Shown here one piece after another: positions 26,438 through 35,663 of a DNA stretch of 64,000 nucleotides. The notes beneath the pieces are model-generated. The model was not told where the DNA came from, searched no databases, and worked only from the letters and a program-made list of their open reading frames with translations. The position numbers and the translations under genes are program-made. Positions within the stretch are counted from its first letter, which is position 1. Every line of letters begins with the position of its first letter. The stretch comes from an uncultured Bacteroidota bacterium (lineage in GTDB: Bacteria; Bacteroidota; Bacteroidia; Bacteroidales; P3), in NCBI GenBank assembly GCA_902778925.1, contig CACYZN010000014.1, positions 1 through 64,000 of the forward strand, written 5' to 3'.

Positions 26438-27832
26438 ATGAAACGCATACTGATAATTGTCCTAATGGCCATCGCCACCAGTGTGGCGGCAAAGCCCACC
26501 TACAAGATTACGCTGAACGTGGAGAACAGCGTCGACACGATGCTGCTGATGGGTTACTACTATGCCTCGCACACCTACGTGTGCGACACCGCCTATCGCA
26601 GCGGCAAAGGCAAATTCGTGTTCGAGGGCGAGAAGGAACTGCTGCCAGGCCTGTACTTCATCACCAACAACGGCAACCGCTACATCGAGTTTGTGATATA
26701 CAAAGAGAAGCCTTTCTTCACCCTCAACACCAAGCAGAGCGGCTGGAGCAAGAACATGCGCGTGAAGGGCTCGCCCCAGAACCAGGTGATGTTCGACTAC
26801 CAGCGGGCCAACAACGCCCTGTACGACGAGATGACGGCAGCACAGAAGCGACTCGACAGTGCCGCCTTCGAGCAGTTCCGTAGCAACCAATACCGCCGGC
26901 TCGACAGCCTGAAGATGTCGCTCGTCGTGGAACACCCCGAGGCCATGATAAGCAAGATGATCTACGCCACCAAGGAAATCGATGTACCGACACAACACCC
27001 CGACGGAAGCCCCATGAGCGAGCGCGAGCGCTACGACTGGTACATGGTGCACTTCTTCGACAACATACCGGTCGACGACGACTTCATAATCCGTACGCCG
27101 AAAGAGATATTCCACCAGCGGGTGATGAACTACGTGGAGGACTATATGAAAGGCATGACCCCCGAAATGATAATACCGTTGCTCGACAGCCTGATAGACC
27201 GTGCCGAGCCGGCACCCGAGGTATATAAATGGCTGGTGCACACCATGACCGAGAGGTTCTTGCAAAGTCCCGTGATGGTATACGACGAGGTGTATGTGCA
27301 CCTTGCCCAACGATACTACGCCAGCGGCAAGGCTTTCTGGGCCTCCCCCTCGGTGATCGACGAGCAGGCCGAGCGCGCCGCCAAGTGGGAACGCCTGCTG
27401 GTGGGACGTGTGGCTCCCGAGCTGATACTCTTCGACACCCTGCATGTGGCCCACTCGCTGCACCACATGCGTGGACGCTACACCCTGCTACTCTTCTGGA
27501 GCCCAACCTGCGGCCACTGCCGCGAGGTGATTCCCGAGATATATACCATCTTCAACCGGGTGGCCGAAACACTCGACATGTCGGCCTTTGCCATCCTGAC
27601 CGAACCCGACGAGAGCACCGTGGTCAAATGGAAGAAATTCCTGAAAGACCAGAATATCGACAACCCGCGCTGGGTGAACCTGAACGGAGCCGAGGCCAAC
27701 GTAGACTGGCGCGAGGTGTACGACGTAACCACCACGCCGCAGGTGTACCTGATAGACAACAAAGACCACAAGTTCATCGCCAAGAAGCTTAACGGAAGCC
27801 TGATGGAGCAACTGTGCAACCAACTGAAATAA
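26438..27832 (+). CDS. Periplasmic thioredoxin-like protein (TlpA/DUF5106 type)
   Basis: The 464-residue protein has a signal peptide (MKRILIIVLMAIATSVAAKP). The N-terminal ~300 residues are of the DUF4369/DUF5106 sort found before thioredoxin domains in Bacteroidota. A C-terminal TlpA-like thioredoxin fold follows (about 320-464), with active-site LFWSPTCGHCREVIP and the cis-Pro segment TTTPQVYLID. It probably works as a periplasmic thiol reductase or oxidase; the substrate is unknown. It lies between mnmE and a peptidase gene, 15 bases ahead of the latter. Confidence 0.85.
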   Translation: MKRILIIVLMAIATSVAAKPTYKITLNVENSVDTMLLMGYYYASHTYVCDTAYRSGKGKFVFEGEKELLPGLYFITNNGNRYIEFVIYKEKPFFTLNTKQSGWSKNMRVKGSPQNQVMFDYQRANNALYDEMTAAQKRLDSAAFEQFRSNQYRRLDSLKMSLVVEHPEAMISKMIYATKEIDVPTQHPDGSPMSERERYDWYMVHFFDNIPVDDDFIIRTPKEIFHQRVMNYVEDYMKGMTPEMIIPLLDSLIDRAEPAPEVYKWLVHTMTERFLQSPVMVYDEVYVHLAQRYYASGKAFWASPSVIDEQAERAAKWERLLVGRVAPELILFDTLHVAHSLHHMRGRYTLLLFWSPTCGHCREVIPEIYTIFNRVAETLDMSAFAILTEPDESTVVKWKKFLKDQNIDNPRWVNLNGAEANVDWREVYDVTTTPQVYLIDNKDHKFIAKKLNGSLMEQLCNQLK

Positions 27833-27847
27833 CAAAAACGACAAAAT

Positions 27848-29872
27848 ATGAAACACAAAGCAATCATCATCGCAGCCGCTTGTCTGATGACCCTCGGCTG
27901 CAAAGACCAAAAGAACATGGACAATCCCTTCTTCAGCGAGTGGAACACTCCCTATGAGATTCCCGATTTCTCGCGCATCAAGACCGAACACTACATGCCT
28001 GCCTTCAAGGAGGCTATGAAGCAGCAGAAAGAATGTATAGACAACATCGCCAACAACAGCGAGGAACCCACCTTCGGGAATACAATTATCCCGTATGAGT
28101 ACAGTGGCGAGATGCTGCAGACCGTGAGCGCGGTGTTCTTCAACCTCAGCGAGTGTGAGAACAGCCCCGAGATGGAAGCCATCGCCGAGGAGGTCACTCC
28201 ATTGCTCTCGGCCCATGGCGACGACATCGCCCTCAACGCCAAACTCTTCTCCCGAATAAAGGCCGTCTATGACCAGCGCGAGTCCCTCGACCTCACCCCC
28301 GAGCAGATGCGTCTGCTGGAGGAGACCTACAAGGGCTTTGTCCGCGGCGGTGCCAATGTGCCTGCCGACCAACAGGAACGCTTCCGCCAACTCAACGAGC
28401 AGATTGCCTCGCTCACCCTCCGCTTTGCCCAGAACGTGCTCAAGGCCACCAATGCCTATTCCAAGGAGCTGCCCGACGGTGGCAAGGTGACCCTCGACAT
28501 CCCCACTTGGGAGCCTTTCATGCAGACCTGCTCCGACCGCACTCTGCGCGAGGAAGTGTGGCACGCCTACACGGACAGATGTAAGGAAGGTGAGTTCGAC
28601 AACACCAAGATTATCGACACCCTCGTCAACCTGCGCCTCGAGCGTGCCAATATCCTCGGTTTCCCCACCCACGCCGACTGGGTGCTCGACGACTGCCTCG
28701 CCAAGACGCCCGCCGCTGTTTACGACTGCCTCAACGCCATCTGGGGCCCCGCCCTCAAGGTAGCCAAGCAGGAACGCGACATCTATCAGCGCATGCTCGA
28801 GAAAGACGAGCCCGGCGCTAAACTCCAGCCCTGGGATTGGCGCTACTATGCCGAGAAATACCGCGTCGAGAAATACGCCATCGACGACACCGAGGTGCGC
28901 CCCTACTTCGCACTCGACAGTGTCCGCGAAGGCGCCTTCATGGTAGCCAACCGCCTCTATGGCCTCACCTTCACCGAGCGCACCGACCTGCCCACCTACG
29001 ACAAGGAGGCCCGCTGCTTCGAAGTCAAGGACGGCGAGCAGACCATCGGTATCCTCTACATGGACTTCCACCCGCGTGCCAGCAAGCGCAGTGGCGCCTG
29101 GATGACCGAGTTCCGCGGCCAGCATATTGACCGTCAGACCGGCGAGAACGTCATTCCCATCATCCAGGTGGTCTGCAACTTCACCAAGCCCACAGCTGAC
29201 AAGCCCTCGCTCCTCAACTTCGACGAGAGCGAAACCCTTTTCCACGAGTTCGGCCACGCCCTCCACGGTCTGCTCAGCAAGTGCACCTATCCCTCGCTGG
29301 CCGGCACCAACGTGCCCCGCGACTTCGTCGAGCTGCCCTCACAGGTGATGGAGAACTGGTGCCGCCACCCGCAGGTGATGAAGATGTATGCCCACCACTA
29401 CCAGACCGGCGAGGCCATCCCAGACGAACTCATCCAGAAGATTGCCGCCGCCCAGACCTATAGCCAGGGTTTCATGACCACCGAGCTCCTCGCCGCCTCC
29501 CTGCTCGACATGGACTACTATACCATCAAGGAGAAGCAACACATAGACCCGGTGGCCTTCGAGGAAGAGCACATGCAGGAAATCGGCCTCATCCCCGAGA
29601 TTATCAGCCGCTACCGCAGCCCCTACTTCCAGCACATCTTCACCACCGGCTATGACGCCGGCTACTACAGCTACACCTGGACCGCCATCCTCGACGCCGA
29701 CGCCTTCGAGGCCTTCGCCGAGAGCGGCGACCTATTCAACCCCGAACTGGCCAAGAAGTTCCGCCACCTGCTCGAGAGCGGCAACACCGTCGAGCCCATG
29801 GATCTCTACCGCGCCTTCCGCGGCAAAGACCCCAGCCCTCGTGCCCTGCTCAAGAGAAAAGGCATGCTCTGA
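27848..29872 (+). CDS. M3 family peptidyl-dipeptidase (Dcp-like) lipoprotein
   Basis: The 674-residue protein is a zinc oligopeptidase of family M3, close to Dcp. The catalytic HEFGHALHG is at about residue 466, preceded by LNFDESETLF, with the third ligand and C-terminal YSYTWTAILDADAF as expected. The N-terminus MKHKAIIIAAACLMTLGC is a lipoprotein signal, so it should act in the periplasm on short peptides. A strong hairpin follows the stop. Dcp-like peptidases are frequently exported as lipoproteins in this group. Confidence 0.93.
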   Translation: MKHKAIIIAAACLMTLGCKDQKNMDNPFFSEWNTPYEIPDFSRIKTEHYMPAFKEAMKQQKECIDNIANNSEEPTFGNTIIPYEYSGEMLQTVSAVFFNLSECENSPEMEAIAEEVTPLLSAHGDDIALNAKLFSRIKAVYDQRESLDLTPEQMRLLEETYKGFVRGGANVPADQQERFRQLNEQIASLTLRFAQNVLKATNAYSKELPDGGKVTLDIPTWEPFMQTCSDRTLREEVWHAYTDRCKEGEFDNTKIIDTLVNLRLERANILGFPTHADWVLDDCLAKTPAAVYDCLNAIWGPALKVAKQERDIYQRMLEKDEPGAKLQPWDWRYYAEKYRVEKYAIDDTEVRPYFALDSVREGAFMVANRLYGLTFTERTDLPTYDKEARCFEVKDGEQTIGILYMDFHPRASKRSGAWMTEFRGQHIDRQTGENVIPIIQVVCNFTKPTADKPSLLNFDESETLFHEFGHALHGLLSKCTYPSLAGTNVPRDFVELPSQVMENWCRHPQVMKMYAHHYQTGEAIPDELIQKIAAAQTYSQGFMTTELLAASLLDMDYYTIKEKQHIDPVAFEEEHMQEIGLIPEIISRYRSPYFQHIFTTGYDAGYYSYTWTAILDADAFEAFAESGDLFNPELAKKFRHLLESGNTVEPMDLYRAFRGKDPSPRALLKRKGML

Positions 29873-29878
29873 ATCCAT

Positions 29879-29910
29879 TAGGGAGCCTTAAGAAATCTTA
29901 GGGCTCCCTA
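29879..29910. terminator. Hairpin after the M3 peptidase gene
   Basis: TAGGGAGCC (29879-29887) pairs with GGCTCCCTA (29902-29910), and the inner TAAGA pairs with TCTTA, giving a nearly continuous stem with an AA loop. No T tract follows. Confidence 0.7.
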
Positions 29911-29926
29911 TAAAACAACCAAGACT

Positions 29927-30130
29927 ATGGATAATTACAAACGACTCGCCCGCAGCACCACCGACCGCCGCATTGCCGGCGTCTGCGGCGGCATAGCCCG
30001 CTACCTCAACATCGACCCAACGGTAGTCCGGATTATCTTCCTCATCTCAATCCTCTTCGGCTTCATCGGCGTCTGGGCCTACCTTATAGTCTGGATAGCC
30101 GCCCCCGAAGACAACGCCCTCGGCCGATAA
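29927..30130 (+). CDS. PspC-domain membrane protein
   Basis: The 67-residue protein is a stand-alone PspC domain. It opens YKRLARSTTDRRIAGVCGGI, continues ARYLNIDPTVVRI, and has one strong membrane span (IFLISILFGFIGVWAYLIVW, about 37-56). PspC proteins belong to envelope-stress responses; in Bacteroidota short versions are common and uncharacterised. It is the last gene of the plus-strand run. Confidence 0.88.
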   Translation: MDNYKRLARSTTDRRIAGVCGGIARYLNIDPTVVRIIFLISILFGFIGVWAYLIVWIAAPEDNALGR

Positions 30131-30137
30131 CCCCATC

Positions 30138-30181
30138 CGGTCCGTATCTGGTCCGTATCTGGTCCGTATCAAGTCCGACTA
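30138..30181. repeat. 11-base repeat, copy F (GGTCCGTATC type)
   Basis: Four consecutive 11-mers: CGGTCCGTATC, TGGTCCGTATC, TGGTCCGTATC, AAGTCCGACTA. The last unit and the following TA-x-x-CGGT recur at 46818-46835 in copy E. A facing CCGGACCGG lies at about 30255-30263. No gene is seen in 30131-30337. Confidence 0.8.
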
Positions 30182-30270
30182 TACACGGTCGAAACACCTC
30201 CGCCACACGGGCATCATCCGCAGACGACACGTCGATAGCGGCGACAGCAAGACCCCGGACCGGTTGCAAC

Positions 30271-30325
30271 AAGCCATAAAAAAGGCCGACGCAGAGAGAC
30301 TCTGCGTCGGCCTTTTTTATGGCTT
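30271..30325. terminator. Bidirectional terminator between convergent genes
   Basis: Exact 26-base arms (30271-30296 and 30300-30325) surround AGA. The stem begins AAGCCATAAAAAAGG and ends CCTTTTTTATGGCTT, so both strands have a T tract. It separates the pspC-like gene from the small ORF at 30338. Confidence 0.95.
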
Positions 30326-30337
30326 GTAGCCGTTGTC

Positions 30338-30526
30338 TTAGAAGAATTTGTCGCCCGAGTTGTCCCAGGTGCTGTGCTCGGTCCAAGACTCCTGCACCTG
30401 CTGTTCGTCGACACCGTCGAAAAGCTGGAAGAAATCGGCCAATGGAGTACCGTTACTCATGGCATAGCCGCGCTCGGACTTGAATGATACCACTGTCAAT
30501 TGTGGCGCTATATATTCCTTTTTCAT
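30338..30526 (-). CDS. Small 62-residue companion protein (ERGYA family)
   Basis: Starting at the ATG at 30526 gives MKKEYIAPQLTVVSFKSERG, then YAMSNG, and an acidic aromatic tail ending SGDKFF. It is a clear paralogue of the 63-residue protein at 17663-17854. Here it lies 13 bases downstream of a fimbrillin-like GLUG lipoprotein gene, as the last gene of its operon, whereas the other copy is upstream of its lipoprotein. No signal peptide or known domain. Confidence 0.7.
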   Translation of the reverse strand: MKKEYIAPQLTVVSFKSERGYAMSNGTPLADFFQLFDGVDEQQVQESWTEHSTWDNSGDKFF

Positions 30527-30539
30527 ATCGACAGTGTTT

Positions 30540-32570
30540 TTATTTGGTTTCGTAATTTTCCTGCTCACCATAAACGTTGCCCAGGTGGTCGTTAATACTA
30601 CCGTCGTTGGTAACGGTCAGCGTCACAGCAGCGCTGTTGCCGCGGTCGGTGTCGTCCCAGTGTATCAATGAACTTCCACTGCCGGCCACCATACCCATTC
30701 GGTTGGTCGAACTGCTGCTGCTCTTTGTTACAGTAATGTCGCCGCTAACGGTGCAGTTAGTAAATGTTTTAACATTTGAGCCTCCGTCTCTCCCTACTAA
30801 GCCTCCCAGCCAGTAGTATCCGTTACCATTATAAACTGATGTGACGTTGATTGTCACCGACTGTGCAATGCAGTTTGTGTAGTTACCTGGATCGCCGCTG
30901 CCCTGACCAATCAACGCGCCTGCCATAATTTGATCCTTTCCTATAAAGGTAAAGACAGTTCCTGTCTGGATGGTGACGTTTGTGTATGTGGACGCACTTC
31001 CGTCGTGTCCTGTAACACCACCTGCATTTAACCTTGCAGTGGGTGCATCTACATAAAGATTGGCGTTGATCGAGCAGTCAGTAACTAAGAAAGGTAGTGC
31101 GTAAATGCCAGGAGCTCCTGCCAAACCACCGAAGTTTAGCGTGCCTGTGCAGGTTGAGGTCTGTGCAGTGGTCAAGGATATAGGATAGTCAATACTGCAT
31201 CCGCTGAGTGTGAGGGAACCTCCGGTAAGATATCTGTGCGCATATCCAACCATACCCCCTACATCGGCAGAGGTGTTGAATGTGTTGTAGGTAATATGTC
31301 CTAGATGGCAATTGTGTAAGACAAGATAGGGCCTACTCACGTAAGCGTTGCCGACAAAAGCACCCACATGTTGTCCACCGGCGGTGAAACTGACATAATC
31401 GAGCGTCAGATTGCGTATGGTATCGCGAGCGTCGGAATAGATAGTGGAAACCATTCCCAAGTCTTTGCTATCGTTGCTATTTCCAAAGCAGACGTGGCTG
31501 ATGGTATGACCTTTACCGTCGATGACCCCGGCAAAAGAGCGCAGACCATCGACGGTCTCTCCTCCCATATTGATGTCGGCGGCGATGTCGTAGTACTTGG
31601 TGTTGTATTTCGACACAGCAAGGCCGTTGTTGACACTGTCGACCATGCGCAGGTAGTCCTCCTTGGTGTAGATCTGGTATGGCGAAGCGTAAGTGCCGTT
31701 GCCCTCAAAGGGATGGCTTTGCACATTGTCGCCCAGGCTGATGTTGGCGTAGCCCACCTCGGCGGCGCTTATGTGGCTGGTATGAGCCACACTCTGCTTC
31801 TGGTTGAAGAGGTAGCGGCTCACCAAGCCATTGTGCGCGTAAACAGTGATGGTGAAGGCGGCATCGCTGCCAAAGGCCGGCACCGGTACCAGAAACTGCT
31901 TGCTGCTACCGTTGGCCAACGCATAGCCATTATTGAAGAGCAGCGACACACGCTTGCGCGCGACATCGGAGCCTGAACCAGCAAAGACACGGTCGCCATC
32001 GAGAAAGGCGGCGTCGATACTACTGAGGGGCAGAGTGGTACCATTCATGTAGAAGGTCTCGTTCTTCACGGTCACACGGTCGAGCACCACATCGGAACCA
32101 GTATTGTTGATGATGGTGAAGTAAAGGCCTCCGGTGAGGTGCTTGAAGAAGACAGAGCCGTCACCAGTGTAATAGGACGCCAGAGGCATCTCGACGACTT
32201 GATGGCCGCCACCATCGGCGGCATACTGGTAACTCTCGGGCAGCGTGAGGGTCCACGCACCAGCACCCGCATCTTTGACGATGGAGGCGGGGTAGACGGC
32301 TGCAGTTCCGCTTGCAATGCCGCTTTGGCTGATGTAGTAATTGCCGTCGACGACACTGACGGTAGTCAGGATTCCGTTGCTGAAACGTATCTGGTCGCCG
32401 TCCTGCCAAGTGGAGGCGGTGCCGTTGACGACGGTCTTGCCACGTTGGGCTAGAGGCTCAGTAGAAACGCGTAGCATGCCCTCGGGCATCAAGGACTCAG
32501 GCTGGCACGATACCACCAACAAACTAATCGCTATTAGCCTGAACAATGTCGCGTAAAGCCTGTTCTTCAT
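30540..32570 (-). CDS. Fimbrillin-like lipoprotein with GLUG repeats
   Basis: The 676-residue protein has a lipoprotein signal (MKNRLYATLFRLIAISLLVV, then SC). A fimbrillin-like half (about 25-300: WQDGDQIRFSNG, AVYPASIVKDAG, FKHLTGGLYFTI) is followed by a C-terminal beta-solenoid with GLUG-type repeats (GNGTYASPYQIYTKEDYLRM, then ITYNTFNTSADVGGMVGYA, LNFGGLAGAPGI, YYWLGGLVGRDGG). Its N-terminal half parallels the FISUMP lipoprotein at 16081. It is probably surface-exposed; ligand unknown. It starts 29 bases after glmM stops, so it is likely in the porX-glmM transcript. Confidence 0.8.
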   Translation of the reverse strand: MKNRLYATLFRLIAISLLVVSCQPESLMPEGMLRVSTEPLAQRGKTVVNGTASTWQDGDQIRFSNGILTTVSVVDGNYYISQSGIASGTAAVYPASIVKDAGAGAWTLTLPESYQYAADGGGHQVVEMPLASYYTGDGSVFFKHLTGGLYFTIINNTGSDVVLDRVTVKNETFYMNGTTLPLSSIDAAFLDGDRVFAGSGSDVARKRVSLLFNNGYALANGSSKQFLVPVPAFGSDAAFTITVYAHNGLVSRYLFNQKQSVAHTSHISAAEVGYANISLGDNVQSHPFEGNGTYASPYQIYTKEDYLRMVDSVNNGLAVSKYNTKYYDIAADINMGGETVDGLRSFAGVIDGKGHTISHVCFGNSNDSKDLGMVSTIYSDARDTIRNLTLDYVSFTAGGQHVGAFVGNAYVSRPYLVLHNCHLGHITYNTFNTSADVGGMVGYAHRYLTGGSLTLSGCSIDYPISLTTAQTSTCTGTLNFGGLAGAPGIYALPFLVTDCSINANLYVDAPTARLNAGGVTGHDGSASTYTNVTIQTGTVFTFIGKDQIMAGALIGQGSGDPGNYTNCIAQSVTINVTSVYNGNGYYWLGGLVGRDGGSNVKTFTNCTVSGDITVTKSSSSSTNRMGMVAGSGSSLIHWDDTDRGNSAAVTLTVTNDGSINDHLGNVYGEQENYETK

Positions 32571-32599
32571 TATACTGTTGACTAACGTTAAACCATGGA

Positions 32600-33994
32600 C
32601 TAAATCTGGGCCATCACCTGCTGGGCCAGCTCGTTGGCACGGGCTTCGGTGGCGGCTTCGCTGTATATGCGGATTATGGGTTCAGTGTTGCTCTTGCGCA
32701 GGTGCACCCAACCGTCGGCAAAGTCAATCTTCACACCATCGATGGTCGTCACCTTTTCTACAGCGGCATCGCTCTTGTAGAAGGTAGCCACCTTGGCCAG
32801 CAGGGCATCGACATCCATGTCGGGCGTCAAGTCCTTGCGGTTCTTGCTGATGATGTACTCGGGATAGATCTTGCGCAGCTCGCTCACCTTCTTGCCACTC
32901 TTGGCCAATAGGGTGAGGAAGAGGGCCACGCCCACGAGGGCGTCGCGGCCGTAATGCAATTCAGGGTAGATTACACCGCCATTGCCCTCACCACCTATCA
33001 CGGCGTTGGTCTGGCGCATCAGCGTGGTCACATTCACCTCGCCCACAGCGGCGGCATTGTACTGACAGCCGGCATAATTACGTGTGACGTCGCGAAGAGC
33101 ACGGCTGCTGCTGAGATTACTGACAGTGTTGCCCGGCGTGTGCTGCAACACGTAGTCGGCCACAGACACAAGTGTGTATTCCTCGCCAAACATCTCGCCG
33201 GTCTCGCACACCAGAGCCAGACGGTCCACATCGGGATCGACCACGATGCCGAGGTCGCAGCCATTCTGGCGCACACAGTCGCTTATCTGGGTCAGGTTTT
33301 GCGGGATGGGCTCGGGATTGTGGGCGAAATGACCGGTAGGCTCGCAGTTCAGCTCAACCACGTTCTCCACGCCCAGTACGCGCAGCAGACGGGGAATAGC
33401 AAGTCCGCCAGTCGAGTTGACGGCGTCGACAGCAACCTTGAAGCCAGCCTTGCGGATAGCCTCGACATCGACCAAGGGCAACTCTACCACACGGCGTATA
33501 TGGCGGTCAATCCAGTCGTCCTCGACGGTGACCTGGCCAAGCGAGTCGACATCGGCGAAGTCTATCTCCTGGCTTTCGGCCAGCCGCAGCACCTCTTTAC
33601 CCTCGGCATCGCTGATAAACTCACCGCGTGCGTTGAGCAGTTTCAAGGCGTTCCAGTGCTTGGGATTGTGGCTGGCGGTGATGATGATACCGCCGTCACA
33701 GTGGCCGTCGATCACGGTCATCTCGGTGGTAGGGGTGGTGCTCAAGCCGGTCTCGAGCACATCGATGCCCATGCCCTGGAGCGTACCCACCACAAGACGG
33801 TCGACCATGGCGCCACTGAGGCGTGCATCGCGACCCACGGCCAGGCGCAAGCGCCCATTTGTCGTAGCCTTGCTTTTCTTGAGGAATGTGGCAAATGCCG
33901 AAGTGAATTTCACAACATCGAGGGGAGTGAGGCCCTCGCCAGCAGCACCGCCTATGGTGCCGCGAATACCAGAAATGCTTTTAATAAGGCTCAT
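32600..33994 (-). CDS. glmM: Phosphoglucosamine mutase (GlmM-type phosphohexomutase)
   Basis: The 464-residue protein has every alpha-D-phosphohexomutase signature: the phosphoserine loop IIITASHNPKHWN (about 100), the magnesium loop DPDVDRLAL (about 242) and the sugar-binding GGEGNGGVIYP (about 325), with a C-terminal phosphate loop KSNTEPIIRIYSE. GlmM makes glucosamine-1-phosphate for UDP-GlcNAc. The Bacteroidota enzyme can be hard to tell from phosphomannomutase by motif alone. It lies 35 bases after porX and ahead of a surface lipoprotein gene. Confidence 0.88.
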   Translation of the reverse strand: MSLIKSISGIRGTIGGAAGEGLTPLDVVKFTSAFATFLKKSKATTNGRLRLAVGRDARLSGAMVDRLVVGTLQGMGIDVLETGLSTTPTTEMTVIDGHCDGGIIITASHNPKHWNALKLLNARGEFISDAEGKEVLRLAESQEIDFADVDSLGQVTVEDDWIDRHIRRVVELPLVDVEAIRKAGFKVAVDAVNSTGGLAIPRLLRVLGVENVVELNCEPTGHFAHNPEPIPQNLTQISDCVRQNGCDLGIVVDPDVDRLALVCETGEMFGEEYTLVSVADYVLQHTPGNTVSNLSSSRALRDVTRNYAGCQYNAAAVGEVNVTTLMRQTNAVIGGEGNGGVIYPELHYGRDALVGVALFLTLLAKSGKKVSELRKIYPEYIISKNRKDLTPDMDVDALLAKVATFYKSDAAVEKVTTIDGVKIDFADGWVHLRKSNTEPIIRIYSEAATEARANELAQQVMAQI

Positions 33995-34029
33995 ATCTTG
34001 TGTGTTTTGTTATTGCTTATACAGATGAT

Positions 34030-35580
34030 CTAGCGCGACCGCATGATTACATACGGCGCCAAACACTCCTCCATCGAGATACCGCCGTGCTGGAATGTAT
34101 CCATATAGTAGCGCACATACTCGTTGTAGTTGTTCGGATAGGCGAAGAAGTCGTTCTCGTGGCAGAAGATGTAAGGAGAGGTCACATGGCGCCGAGGCAG
34201 GAAAATGCGGGCTGGGTCTTTCACCTCGAACACATCCTTGGCGTTGTAGTCGAGCAGGCGGCCTTGCTTGTAGCGCAGGTTCACGCTTATGTCGCGGTCG
34301 CCCTTCACACGCACGGGCCTGTCGATACGCACCGAACCGTGGTCGGTGGTGAGCACCACACAGACGTCCTTCTCGCTCAGCGCCTGCAGCATCTCCATCA
34401 GCGGCGAATGCTCGAGCCACGAGAGCGTCAGGCTGCGGTAGGCCTTCTCGTCGCCAGCCAACTCGCGTACTATGTCGCTGTCGGTACGCGCATGGCTCAG
34501 CATGTCGATAAAGTTGTATATAATGACGTTTAGCGGCGTGTGCAACAACTCGGGCAAACGGTCGACCAGCTTGTAGCCATACTGGGCGTTGAGCACCTTG
34601 TTGTAGGTATGCTTTATGCCGAAGCCGTGCCGGCGCAGGTTCTCGTCGAGCAGTTCGTTCTCATACTGGTTCTTCCAGCCTTGCTCATCCTCGTTCACCC
34701 AGTATTGTGGGTACTTGCGTTCAATCTCGCTGGGCATGAGTCCTGCGAACATGGCGTTGCGCGCGAACTGGGTGGTGGTTGGCAGGATGGTGTAGTAGAG
34801 GTCGTCGCGTTCCACACTGAACAGCTTCTCTACTGTGGGCTGTACAAACTTCCACTGGTCGTAGCGGAAATTGTCTATCACAATCATAAACACCGGCCGG
34901 TCCTCTTTCAGCAGTGGGAACATGCGCTCCTTGAGCAGGGTCTGGCTCATCACCGGTCTCTCGTCGGCGCCGCCCAGCCAGTCGACATAGTGGTCCTCGT
35001 AGAAGCGACAGAACAAGCGGTTGGCCTCCTTTTTCTGCGAAAGCAGTATCTCGTTGATCGAGGCATCGGTGCTGCCGGCCAGCTCAAGTTCCCAATAGAC
35101 AAGGCGCTTGTACATTTCCACCCACTCGTCGTGGTCCATCCGGCTGTCGAGCTGCATACCTATCTCGCGAAACTGCTGCTGGTAGTTCATGGTCGAGTGT
35201 TCGGTCTGCAGACGGCGCAGCTCGGTGTGCTTCTTCACCGTAAGCAATATCTGGTTGGGGTTTACCGGCTTGATGAGGTAGTCCGAAATCTTGCCGCCCA
35301 GAGCTTCTTCCATGATGTGTTCCTCTTCGCTCTTGGTAATCATCACCACCGGCAGCTGAGGCCAGCGCTCCTTGACGATACGCAGGGTGTCGATGCCGCT
35401 GAGGCCCGGCATCTGCTCGTCGAGGAACACCAGCGAGGGCATGTGCTCCTCTATCTCGTCTATCGCGTCGCGCCCGCTGTGCACGGGTATCACGTCATAG
35501 CCTTTCTCTTTTAGGAACAGTATGTGGGGCTTCAGCAGATCTATCTCGTCGTCGGCCCAAAGTATGGTTGTGCTAGTCAT
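34030..35580 (-). CDS. porX: PorX, response regulator-PglZ regulator of type IX secretion
   Basis: The 516-residue protein has a receiver domain (about 1-125; acidic D10/D11, phosphoacceptor D54 in VFLDEQMPG, Lys in YLIKPVNP) followed by a PglZ alkaline-phosphatase-like domain (VFMIVIDNFRYDQW, TTTQFARNAMFAG, TTDHGSVR). That is the PorX architecture. PorX acts with the kinase PorY and sigma factor SigP to control T9SS genes. I start at 35580 (MTSTTILWADDEIDLLKPHI), which aligns with known PorX starts; an ATG three codons earlier is possible. It stands just downstream of a giant T9SS cargo gene. Confidence 0.93.
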   Translation of the reverse strand: MTSTTILWADDEIDLLKPHILFLKEKGYDVIPVHSGRDAIDEIEEHMPSLVFLDEQMPGLSGIDTLRIVKERWPQLPVVMITKSEEEHIMEEALGGKISDYLIKPVNPNQILLTVKKHTELRRLQTEHSTMNYQQQFREIGMQLDSRMDHDEWVEMYKRLVYWELELAGSTDASINEILLSQKKEANRLFCRFYEDHYVDWLGGADERPVMSQTLLKERMFPLLKEDRPVFMIVIDNFRYDQWKFVQPTVEKLFSVERDDLYYTILPTTTQFARNAMFAGLMPSEIERKYPQYWVNEDEQGWKNQYENELLDENLRRHGFGIKHTYNKVLNAQYGYKLVDRLPELLHTPLNVIIYNFIDMLSHARTDSDIVRELAGDEKAYRSLTLSWLEHSPLMEMLQALSEKDVCVVLTTDHGSVRIDRPVRVKGDRDISVNLRYKQGRLLDYNAKDVFEVKDPARIFLPRRHVTSPYIFCHENDFFAYPNNYNEYVRYYMDTFQHGGISMEECLAPYVIMRSR

Positions 35581-35593
35581 ATTTTCCATAACG

Positions 35594-35627
35594 AAGCGGC
35601 GCCCCAATTATTGTTTGGGGCGCCGCT
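35594..35627. promoter_or_regulatory. Hairpin between T9SS cargo gene and porX
   Basis: AAGCGGCGCCCCAA (35594-35607) pairs with TTGGGGCGCCGCTT (35614-35627). On the transcribed minus strand the A-tract comes before, not after, the stem, so it is not a classical terminator of the cargo gene. It ends 13 bases before the porX start and could be an attenuator, processing site or translation-control hairpin. Confidence 0.6.
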
Positions 35628-35663
35628 TTTTTTTGCAAGCCTGATGCCTGCACTTATCAGTTG

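Noticed and set aside
35594..35627. Classical terminator for the giant T9SS gene
   Set aside because: On the transcribed strand the A/T tract precedes the stem, so the T-tract is missing where it is needed. It is listed as a regulatory hairpin instead.
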